Assembly (NCBI RefSeq): GCF_012641475.1
Contig: NZ_JABAIL010000001.1
Location: 744,001 to 808,000 of the forward strand
Length of the DNA stretch: 64,000 nt
Source of the DNA: Flammeovirga agarivorans
GTDB taxonomy: Bacteria; Bacteroidota; Bacteroidia; Cytophagales; Flammeovirgaceae
Direction of reading: 5' to 3'
The notes beneath the pieces were generated by a model. It was not told where the DNA came from. It ran no database searches and saw nothing but the letters and a program-made list of their open reading frames with translations. The translations under genes were made by a program, and so were the position numbers. Within the stretch, counting starts at the first letter, position 1. Each line of letters begins with the position of its first letter. Positions 25,042 to 31,834 of the stretch are shown one piece after another.

Positions 25042-25441
25042 ATTTAGTACTGTGGATAATGAAATTGATGTATCAATATCTGAAAATCAGTAAATAAACT
25101 GAAAATAACAATGACCTATATTCGAATTATATTCTGCATACGGTTGCATAACTTATTTTAATTAAAGATTCAGCTTTATCCTCTTCAATTTTATTGATCT
25201 TGAGAAAATCTCAAGGTATGATTGAGTACTTATTTTAGTCTCTAAAAAGTGGCTTATAAAACTAAGTTTTTGATATGATGATAAGTTCTATACTTAAGAT
25301 TTTGTTGAATGATGTGAAAGAACAAAGTGTTCAAAATTTAACATCGAATATAGAGGTGTTCAAAATTTAACACTCTGTATTTTAAATTTTTCATTACAAA
25401 ATTAAATTCATTAAAAAAGTACTAATAAAAGGCTGATTTGC
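25042..25441. other. intergenic region between pulA and the arginine leader
   Basis: About 400 nt, strongly AT-rich and without a credible ORF. It contains the tandem 17-18 nt repeat listed separately (25327-25373). No CAAAnnTA promoter for pulA was found. Confidence 0.5.
25327..25373. repeat. tandem operator-like repeat
   Basis: GTGTTCAAAATTTAACA occurs at 25327-25343 and again at 25356-25372, start to start 29 bp. The second copy has one more C, giving GTGTT...AACAC ends. The unit is a rough palindrome, as expected of a dimeric repressor site. It lies about 95 bp upstream of the putative arginine promoter and 285 bp from pulA. Confidence 0.5.
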
Positions 25442-25472
25442 TTGAATTTATCATTTTAAAATATCTACTTTG
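25442..25472 (+). promoter_or_regulatory. candidate arginine operon promoter
   Basis: TTG at 25442-25444, 21-nt spacer, then TACTTTG at 25466-25472 (TAnnTTTG with one spacer base missing). Transcription would start near 25479, about 12 nt before the first leader ORF. Confidence 0.45.
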
Positions 25473-25490
25473 AATCATCGGAAAACAAAA

Positions 25491-25616
25491 ATGAGTACAC
25501 TTAATACATATATCGCCAATAAAAATTTGGTACATGCGAGCTTTAAAATTGTATGTAGTAATGAGTGTATATCTCCCCATTTTTATCGACGTAGAAAGCG
25601 ATGTTCTCTCTGGTAA
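25491..25616 (+). CDS. putative arginine leader peptide, 41 aa
   Basis: ATG at 25491 with the A-rich upstream sequence (GAAAACAAAA) typical of Bacteroidota starts; stop TAA at 25614-25616. It opens MSTLNTYIAN and ends FYRRRKRCSLW. Residues 33-37 are Arg-Arg-Arg-Lys-Arg (CGA CGT AGA AAG CGA, 25587-25601), four Arg codons in five within an AT-rich genome. It lies directly upstream of an eight-gene arginine operon. By analogy with his, trp and leu leaders, a ribosome short of charged tRNA-Arg would stall there. The stop codon falls in the 5' arm of the terminator-like hairpin at 25611. Translation and regulation are inference; no homologue search was possible. Confidence 0.6.
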   Translation: MSTLNTYIANKNLVHASFKIVCSNECISPHFYRRRKRCSLW

Positions 25617-25674
25617 TTCACTTCTAATTGATAGTATTTTACCAAGTTTTTTTCTTAAGTACAGACGTCGATAA
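25561..25674 (+). CDS. overlapping second leader ORF ending Arg-Arg-Arg-stop, 37 aa
   Basis: ATG at 25561, TAA at 25672-25674, in another frame from the first leader ORF. It opens MSVYLPIFID and ends FFLKYRRR, the last three codons being AGA CGT CGA (25663-25671). The start context is less A-rich than that of the first ORF. A stall on these codons would sit about 50 nt before the ATG of the GNAT gene at 25721. Part of the Arg coding is forced by complementarity with the first ORF's Arg codons, so one of the two ORFs may be incidental. Confidence 0.45.
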   Translation: MSVYLPIFIDVESDVLSGNSLLIDSILPSFFLKYRRR

Positions 25675-25677
25675 AAA
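25580..25677 (+). promoter_or_regulatory. 13-bp inverted repeat spanning the arginine leader
   Basis: TTTTTATCGACGT (25580-25592) and ACGTCGATAAAAA (25665-25677) are perfectly complementary with 72 nt between. Both arms contain Arg codons of the two leader ORFs, so a translating or stalled ribosome would mask one arm and control whether the long stem forms. Confidence 0.6.
25611..25653 (+). terminator. terminator-like hairpin with U7 in the arginine leader
   Basis: TGGTAA (25611-25616) pairs with TTACCA (25639-25644), extended by ACT/AGT inside, then AG and seven T (25647-25653). The stem is weak. The 3' arm can alternatively pair with TTTGGTA at 25526-25532, which would break the hairpin. 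A second small hairpin CCCG-ATTT-CGGG (25702-25713) sits 7 nt before the GNAT start. Confidence 0.4.
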
Positions 25678-25720
25678 ATAAACCACTATTTTCATTAATA
25701 CCCCGATTTCGGGAACGAAA

Positions 25721-26329
25721 ATGACAATTAAGAATACCATTCAAGAAATGAAACATATATCAACCTTCACTATAGTTGAGGCAAATATTGATGTGCATAA
25801 AGACTATGCAAAAGATATATGTGCTCAGATAGAGGAGTCGGCAAAAGCGAGAGGAACAGGTATTGCCAAAAGAAGCGTAGATTATATTGAAAATAAATTT
25901 ATGGAGGGAAAAGGCATTATCGCTATTGCTGATGATGGAACTTTTGCCGGATTTTGTTATATTGAATCTTGGGGACACAACAAATATGTTGCTAATTCGG
26001 GTCTAATTGTAAATCCTCAATTCAGAGGAACAGGATTAGCAAAAGCAATTAAGAAGAAAGCTTTCCAACTTTCAAGAAAAAAATATCCATCTGCGAAATT
26101 ATTTGGTCTGACTACCTCATTGCCTGTGATGCGAATTAATAGTGAATTAGGGTATAGACCTGTTACATTTTCTGAATTAACAGATGATGAGCAATTCTGG
26201 AAAGGATGTCAAAGTTGTGTCAACTATGATATTCTTCAACGTACAGAACGTAAACATTGTCTTTGTACAGGGATGATTTTTGATCCCAACGATCCAAGGT
26301 ACAAATCGACAGTAGAAGAAATAAACTAA
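25721..26329 (+). CDS. GNAT acyltransferase, first gene of the arginine operon
   Basis: 202 residues; the ATG at 25721 has an A-rich upstream, and Met10 (25748) is an alternative. The acetyl-CoA loop RGTGLAKAI lies near residue 105 within an otherwise normal GNAT fold (GIIAIADDGTFAGFCYIESW before it). The C-terminal part has several Cys and His (CQSCVNYD, KHCLC). The operon lacks a recognisable argA or argJ, so this enzyme is the natural candidate for acylating glutamate (acetyl or succinyl donor) as the first committed step. That function is inferred from position only. Confidence 0.85.
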   Translation: MTIKNTIQEMKHISTFTIVEANIDVHKDYAKDICAQIEESAKARGTGIAKRSVDYIENKFMEGKGIIAIADDGTFAGFCYIESWGHNKYVANSGLIVNPQFRGTGLAKAIKKKAFQLSRKKYPSAKLFGLTTSLPVMRINSELGYRPVTFSELTDDEQFWKGCQSCVNYDILQRTERKHCLCTGMIFDPNDPRYKSTVEEIN

Positions 26330-26358
26330 AGAAATAAACAATAAAAGATTAAGAAGAG

Positions 26359-27570
26359 ATGAGTAAGAAAGTGGTCTTAGCCTTCAGTGGTGGATTAGAT
26401 ACTACATATTGTGTGAAATATCTTTCAGAGGAGAGAGGGCTAGAGGTGCATACCGCTATCGTTCAAACAGGAGGTTTTTCTGATGATGAATTAAAAGAGA
26501 TTGAGGAAAAAGCATACACTTTAGGTGTAAAGTCTCACATCACTTTAGATCAGACAGAAACTTTCTATGATCAATGTGTAAAATATTTAGTATTCGGTAA
26601 CGCTTTACGTTACAATACATATCCTTTATCTGTAAGTGCAGAACGTGTATTCCAAGCATTAGCTATTGCTGAATATGCAAAGAGCATTGGTGCTGATAGT
26701 ATCGCTCACGGTTCTACAGGTGCAGGTAATGACCAAATTCGTTTCGATATGGCATTTAAAATTATTTGCCCAGAAGCGGAAATTATTACACCAATTAGAG
26801 ATAATCAATTATCTAGACAAGATGAGATTGATTTCTTAATTTCTAAAGGTGTAGATGGTGATTGGGCAAAATCAATGTACTCAATTAACCAAGGATTATG
26901 GGGTACTTCAGTAGGAGGTAAAGAAACTTTAGGTTCTCGTTATACACTTCCAGAAGAAGCTTATCCAACACAAGTGACGGAAACTATTCCTAAGAAAATC
27001 AGCCTTACTTTTGAAAAAGGTGAGTTAGTTGGTATCGACGGAAAAATATATGACAAACCAGTACATGCTATCCAAGAGTTGAACAAAATTGCTTCTCCTT
27101 TTGGTATTGGTAGAGATATCCATGTTGGCGATACGATTATTGGTATTAAAGGTAGAGTTGGTTTTGAAGCAGCTGCACCTGTACTAACAATTAAAGCACA
27201 TCACCTGTTAGAAAAGCATACGCTAACGAAATGGCAATTGTACTGGAAAGAACAACTAGGTAACTACTACGGTATGTTGACTCATGAAGGACAATGGATT
27301 GATCCTGTGATGCGTAATATCGAGAAGTTCTTAGCAGATACTCAAGACCATGTATCAGGAGAAGTGTTTGTAACATTATATCCATACCGTTTTGAATTAG
27401 AAGGTATTGAGTCGAAATATGACTTGATGAATGACAAATTCGGAGCTTATGGTGAAATGAACAATGCTTGGACTGGTGAAGACGCTCGTGGTTTTGCGAC
27501 AATCTTAGCAAATCAAAACATGATCTTCGGTAAAGTGAAAGAAGCTGCTGAAGAGACTGTTACTGAATAA
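26359..27570 (+). CDS. argG: argininosuccinate synthase
   Basis: 403 residues. It opens with the ATP pyrophosphatase loop LAFSGGLDTTYC, then HGSTGAGNDQIRFD near residue 116, the citrulline/aspartate-binding stretch. It condenses citrulline and aspartate to argininosuccinate. The placement of argG ahead of argC-argD-argF'-argB-argE-argH is the usual Bacteroidota order. An internal terminator-like hairpin follows at 27621, which may lower expression of the downstream genes. Confidence 0.96.
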   Translation: MSKKVVLAFSGGLDTTYCVKYLSEERGLEVHTAIVQTGGFSDDELKEIEEKAYTLGVKSHITLDQTETFYDQCVKYLVFGNALRYNTYPLSVSAERVFQALAIAEYAKSIGADSIAHGSTGAGNDQIRFDMAFKIICPEAEIITPIRDNQLSRQDEIDFLISKGVDGDWAKSMYSINQGLWGTSVGGKETLGSRYTLPEEAYPTQVTETIPKKISLTFEKGELVGIDGKIYDKPVHAIQELNKIASPFGIGRDIHVGDTIIGIKGRVGFEAAAPVLTIKAHHLLEKHTLTKWQLYWKEQLGNYYGMLTHEGQWIDPVMRNIEKFLADTQDHVSGEVFVTLYPYRFELEGIESKYDLMNDKFGAYGEMNNAWTGEDARGFATILANQNMIFGKVKEAAEETVTE

Positions 27571-27620
27571 AAGATTTTTAGGTTTTTAAACCTGATAACT
27601 TGAATTGGTATAACTACTAA

Positions 27621-27650
27621 GGGTGCAGATTACTTCTGCATCCTTTTTTA
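27621..27650 (+). terminator. intrinsic terminator inside the arginine operon (argG/argC)
   Basis: 9-bp stem with one G-U pair (GGGTGCAGA 27621-27629, TCTGCATCC 27635-27643), 5-nt loop, then T6. It probably gives partial termination, setting a higher level for the first two genes. Confidence 0.75.
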
Positions 27651-27696
27651 CAGAAAAAAAAACGAAACAAACTTACAATAACTAAAGATAAAGATC

Positions 27697-28686
27697 ATGA
27701 AAATTGGAATCATTGGCGGTGCCGGTATGACTGGTGGAGAGCTATTAAGAGTCGTATTAAATCATCCTGAAATTGAAATTGCATACGTACATAGCCGCTC
27801 ACAAGTAGGCAAACCATTATATGCTGTTCATAAAGATCTTTTTGGTGAAACTGATATTGTATTTACTGGAGAAATAGCAGACGCTGACGTTGTGTTCTTA
27901 TGTTTAGGTCATGGTGAGTCTGTAAAGTTTTTAGAAGATAATACATTCGACCCTTCTACTGTAATTATAGATCTTAGTCAAGACTTTAGATTAGGTGAAG
28001 GCATCGTAGAAAATAGATCAATGAAGTTAGGTGATAGAGAATTTATCTACGGTCTTCCTGAACTTCAAAAAGAAGCAATAAAATCTGCAAAAAATATCGC
28101 AAATCCGGGTTGTTTTGCAACAGCTATTCAGATTGCTTTATTACCACTAGCAGCATCTCAAAAATTAAATGACGAAGTACACATTAGTGCAATCACAGGT
28201 TCTACAGGAGCGGGTGTAAAGCTAATGGCAAGTACAGCTTTTACATGGAGAACAAGTAATATCTCACATTATAAAGCTTTCCAACATCAACATTTATTAG
28301 AGATCGGACAAAGCTTGAATCAATTGCAAGATGGATTCAATCATAAAATCAACTTTATTCCTTATAGAGGAAACTTTACGAGAGGAATTTTAGCTTCTTG
28401 TTATTTAAAGTCTGATTTGTCTCAAGAAGAAGCTGTAAAATTATTCAAAGATTATTATGCTGATGCTGCATTCACACATGTATTAGACGGTCCGTTAGAC
28501 TTGAAGCAAGTAGTGAATACCAACAGAGGTTTCATCAGTATCGAAAAGCATGATGATACTTTATTAGTGACATCTGCAATTGATAATTTATTAAAAGGTG
28601 CAGTTGGTCAAGCAGTTCAGAATATGAACTTAATCTTTGGTTTAGATGAGAAAACAGGTCTAAACCTTAAACCAATGGCATTTTAA
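27697..28686 (+). CDS. argC: N-acyl-gamma-glutamyl-phosphate reductase
   Basis: 329 residues. Rossmann start KIGIIGGAGMTGGELLRV; catalytic Cys139 in IANPGCFATA; GSTGAGVKL and SHYKAFQHQHLLEI as in ArgC. It reduces N-acylglutamyl phosphate with NADPH. In this operon the acyl group is probably succinyl (see argF'). Confidence 0.95.
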   Translation: MKIGIIGGAGMTGGELLRVVLNHPEIEIAYVHSRSQVGKPLYAVHKDLFGETDIVFTGEIADADVVFLCLGHGESVKFLEDNTFDPSTVIIDLSQDFRLGEGIVENRSMKLGDREFIYGLPELQKEAIKSAKNIANPGCFATAIQIALLPLAASQKLNDEVHISAITGSTGAGVKLMASTAFTWRTSNISHYKAFQHQHLLEIGQSLNQLQDGFNHKINFIPYRGNFTRGILASCYLKSDLSQEEAVKLFKDYYADAAFTHVLDGPLDLKQVVNTNRGFISIEKHDDTLLVTSAIDNLLKGAVGQAVQNMNLIFGLDEKTGLNLKPMAF

Positions 28687-28710
28687 TTTTCACCTTAAGA
28701 ACAGAATAAA

Positions 28711-29850
28711 ATGGCAAATTTATTTGATGTATATCCATTATTTAACATCGAGCCAGTTAAAGGTGAAGATGTTTGGATTTATGATAAAAACGATGAGAAA
28801 TACCTAGACCTTTATGGCGGACATGCTGTAATTTCAATTGGACATACTCATCCTCACTATAAAGAAAAATTATCGAATCAGTTAGAAAACTTAGTATTCT
28901 ATTCTAACTCTATTCAGAACCCTCTTCAAAAAGAATTGGCTGAAAAGTTAGGAGAAGCAAGTTGCTATACAGATTGGAACTTATTCTTATGTAATTCTGG
29001 AGCTGAAGCAAACGAAAATGCTTTTAAATTGGCTTCATTCTACAATAAGAAGACGAAAATTATCTCTTTTTCTAAAGGCTTTCATGGTAGAACATCATTG
29101 GCTGTAGCGACAACAGATAATAAAAATATTGTTGCTCCTGTTAACGCTGTACATGATACTTTGATCCTTCCTTTTAATGATGTTGAAGCATTGAAAAAAG
29201 CTTTTTCAGAGCATGAAATCTGTGCTGTTATCATTGAAGGAATCCAAGGTATTGGAGGTATCTATGAACCAACGGAAGAATTTATGAAAACGATCCGTTC
29301 ATTGTGTGATGAGCAGAATGCAGTATTTATTGCTGATGAAATTCAATCAGGCTATGGACGTAGTGGTAAATTCTTTGCCCACCAATGGTACAATGTTGTT
29401 CCTGATGTGGTTACAATGGCCAAAGGTATGGGTAATGGTTTCCCAATTGGAGGTATTTTCATTGCCCCGAAATTCGAAGCTCACTATGGTATGTTGGGGA
29501 CTACATTTGGTGGTAACCATTTAGCATGTGCAGCAGGAATTGCGGTATTAGATGTTTTAAAAAATGAAAACTTAATACCTCAATCCGTAGAAGTAGGAGA
29601 ATGGTTGGTAAATCAACTGAAAGATAATCCTGCTATTAAGGAAATTAGAGGAAAAGGCTTAATGTTAGGTATTGAGCTAAATGAGGAAGTCGCTCCAATT
29701 CGTAAGAAGATCTTATTAGAGCATAAAATCTTTACAGGAGCTTCGTCAAACAAAAATACTATTCGTTTACTTCCTCCTTTAACTTTAACAAAAGAACAAG
29801 CTCAACTATTCGTTGATGCATTCGAGGCAGTAACAAAAGAATTGGCATAA
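28711..29850 (+). CDS. argD: N-acyl-ornithine aminotransferase
   Basis: 379 residues, class III PLP aminotransferase. CNSGAEANENAFKLA near 95, Asp209 in FIADEIQSGYGRSGK, PLP lysine Lys238 in TMAKGMGNGFPIGG, and GTTFGGNHLACAAG. It makes N-acylornithine from the semialdehyde with glutamate as donor. It follows argC by 24 nt. Confidence 0.93.
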   Translation: MANLFDVYPLFNIEPVKGEDVWIYDKNDEKYLDLYGGHAVISIGHTHPHYKEKLSNQLENLVFYSNSIQNPLQKELAEKLGEASCYTDWNLFLCNSGAEANENAFKLASFYNKKTKIISFSKGFHGRTSLAVATTDNKNIVAPVNAVHDTLILPFNDVEALKKAFSEHEICAVIIEGIQGIGGIYEPTEEFMKTIRSLCDEQNAVFIADEIQSGYGRSGKFFAHQWYNVVPDVVTMAKGMGNGFPIGGIFIAPKFEAHYGMLGTTFGGNHLACAAGIAVLDVLKNENLIPQSVEVGEWLVNQLKDNPAIKEIRGKGLMLGIELNEEVAPIRKKILLEHKIFTGASSNKNTIRLLPPLTLTKEQAQLFVDAFEAVTKELA

Positions 29851-29884
29851 AGAGACTTAAAAGTCTATTAGAAAATATAAAATC

Positions 29885-30838
29885 ATGGAGAAATTTTTAT
29901 CTGTAAACGATGTTCCAAATTTAGATGAACTCGTTAAAAGTGCATTAGAGATAAAAGCCAATCCTGTAGCTTACAGTGAAGTTGGTAAACATAAAATGTT
30001 GGGACTGATCTTTTTCAACCCAAGTTTAAGAACTAGACTTAGTACTCAACGCGCCGCTCGTCATTTAGGTATGGACGTGATGGTGATGAATATTGATAAA
30101 GAAGGTTGGAAAATCGAAACTCAAGATGGAGTAATCATGGATGGCGATAAAGCAGAGCATTTAAAAGATGCTGCAGCAGTAATTAGCCAATACTGTGATA
30201 TCATTGGGGTAAGATCTTTTCCAAACTTAAATAGTAAAGAGGAAGACTATACAGATGCAGTAATGAAAGACTTTGTGAAGTTCTCTCATTCTCCAATTGT
30301 AAGTTTAGAGTCTGCAACAAGGCACCCTTTACAATCTCTTGCTGATTTGGTGACAATTAGAGAGAATTCTAGTAAGCCAAAAAAGAAAGTAGTTTTAACT
30401 TGGGCACCACATCCAAGAGCTTTACCTCAAGCGGTACCAAATTCATTTGCTGAATGGATGAATGCTGCAGATGATGTTGAATTGGTAATCACAGCTCCAG
30501 AAGGATATGAATTAGATCCTGAATTTGCAGGTGATGCTACATTTACAACAAATCAAGATGAGGCGTTAAAAGATGCTGATTTTGTTTATGCTAAAAACTG
30601 GTCATCAACAAAAGAGTATGGTAAGGTAGTATGTACTGACAAATCTTGGGAAGTGACAGCAGAAAAAATGGCACTAACTAACGATGGTAAGTTTATGCAC
30701 TGTTTACCGATCCGTCGTAACGTTGTAGCTAGCGATGAAGTTTTGGATAGTGATAATTCATTAATCATTGCAGAAGCAAATAATAGAACTTTTGCCGCTG
30801 CAGCAGTTCTACGAGCTATTTTAGAAAAAGATCAATAG
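29885..30838 (+). CDS. argF': N-succinylornithine carbamoyltransferase (ArgF')
   Basis: 317 residues. Carbamoyl-phosphate loop FFNPSLRTRLSTQ (43-55), then DKEGWKIE with Trp75, a signature of the N-acylornithine branch, TRHPLQSLADL and FMHCLPIRRNV. At the specificity position, Glu92 in Xanthomonas acetylornithine carbamoyltransferase and Pro90 in the Bacteroides fragilis succinylornithine enzyme, this protein has Ala90 (DGDKAEHL). As I recall, replacing Glu92 by Ala, Ser, Val or Pro shifts preference to succinylornithine, so that substrate is predicted. The overall sequence is also closer to the B. fragilis enzyme. Confidence 0.88.
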   Translation: MEKFLSVNDVPNLDELVKSALEIKANPVAYSEVGKHKMLGLIFFNPSLRTRLSTQRAARHLGMDVMVMNIDKEGWKIETQDGVIMDGDKAEHLKDAAAVISQYCDIIGVRSFPNLNSKEEDYTDAVMKDFVKFSHSPIVSLESATRHPLQSLADLVTIRENSSKPKKKVVLTWAPHPRALPQAVPNSFAEWMNAADDVELVITAPEGYELDPEFAGDATFTTNQDEALKDADFVYAKNWSSTKEYGKVVCTDKSWEVTAEKMALTNDGKFMHCLPIRRNVVASDEVLDSDNSLIIAEANNRTFAAAAVLRAILEKDQ

Positions 30839-30841
30839 ATA

Positions 30842-30883
30842 AATAGCAAGGTCTGGAGTATTTTTATTCTAGACCTTGCTATT
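30842..30883 (+). terminator. strong intercistronic hairpin between argF' and argB
   Basis: 16-bp stem with one G-U pair: 30842-30857 with 30868-30883, 10-nt loop. The downstream tail (GTTATTATAAAC) is a poor U-tract, so partial termination or 3'-end protection of the upstream mRNA is likely. Confidence 0.65.
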
Positions 30884-30907
30884 GTTATTATAAACAACAA
30901 ACAAAGA

Positions 30908-31684
30908 ATGAAAGTATCAGTAATTAAGGTAGGAGGAAATGTTATTAATGATGAACAAGCATTATCTTCTTTCTTAGAGCAGTTTTCAAATTTAGAAGGT
31001 GCGAAAGTTTTAGTACATGGCGGAGGTAAACTAGCTACAGCTATGGCTCAGCGTTTAGGGATCGAACCAAAAATGGTCGATGGCCGACGTATCACTGATG
31101 CAGATACTTTAGAAGTTGTTACTATGGTATATGGTGGTTTGGTTAACAAAAGAATTGTTGCTCAACTACAAGCTAAAGGAACAAACGCAATTGGATTAAC
31201 TGGTGCTGATGGAAATATTATCGAAGCAGATAAGCGTACAGGCTGGGAAATTGATTTTGGTTTCGTAGGTGATGTTCGCAAGGCTAATGCAGCTCCAATT
31301 GCTAATTTATTGACACAAGGAATCACACCCGTAATTGCACCTTTAACACATGATGGAAAAGGACAATTATTAAATACTAATGCCGATACAATGGCACAAG
31401 CAGTAGCGGTGGCACTTGGTCAAGAAGGACATGAAGTTTCTTTAAGATACTGTTTTGAAAAGGCAGGCGTACTTTTAGATGTTAATGATGATGCATCATT
31501 AGTACCTGTACTTGATCCCAAAAAGTTTGAAGAGTTTAAAGCGGAAGGTATCGTAGCTGATGGTATGCTACCGAAGCTCAAAAACGCATTTGACGCTATT
31601 GAGGCATCTGTAACAGAAGTGTGGTTAGGAAAAGTAGAAGGGTTACTTGCTAATGATCCAATAGGCACAAAAATAATCGGCTAA
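30908..31684 (+). CDS. argB: N-acylglutamate kinase
   Basis: 258 residues, amino-acid kinase fold. KVGGNVINDE at the start, VHGGGKLATAMAQRLG near 37-53, TGADGN, and NTNADTMAQAVAVAL near 155. The N-terminal extension of the arginine-inhibited hexameric ArgB enzymes is absent, so allosteric feedback by arginine on this kinase is not expected. It phosphorylates N-acylglutamate. Confidence 0.93.
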   Translation: MKVSVIKVGGNVINDEQALSSFLEQFSNLEGAKVLVHGGGKLATAMAQRLGIEPKMVDGRRITDADTLEVVTMVYGGLVNKRIVAQLQAKGTNAIGLTGADGNIIEADKRTGWEIDFGFVGDVRKANAAPIANLLTQGITPVIAPLTHDGKGQLLNTNADTMAQAVAVALGQEGHEVSLRYCFEKAGVLLDVNDDASLVPVLDPKKFEEFKAEGIVADGMLPKLKNAFDAIEASVTEVWLGKVEGLLANDPIGTKIIG

Positions 31685-31720
31685 ATCACTAAGTCGTTTT
31701 ATTTAACTTCATAAATTTAA

Positions 31721-31757
31721 GATGCATGTTGACCATTTGGAAAGCATGCATTTTCTT
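31721..31757 (+). terminator. hairpin between argB and argE
   Basis: ATGCATG (31722-31728) with CATGCAT (31745-31751), then TTTTCTTT. A weak intrinsic-terminator shape. Confidence 0.45.
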
Positions 31758-31834
31758 TAATTAATTGATTGTATTATTTTCGGTGAGAAGAAAAAAGATA
31801 TCTTTACCGTGATTGTATAATACCAATACCAAAT

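Noticed and set aside
25580-25677. The leader inverted repeat as a MITE or IS end
   Set aside because: No target-site duplication flanks it, only one copy was noticed, and its arms coincide with Arg codons of short ORFs upstream of an arginine operon, which explains it better.
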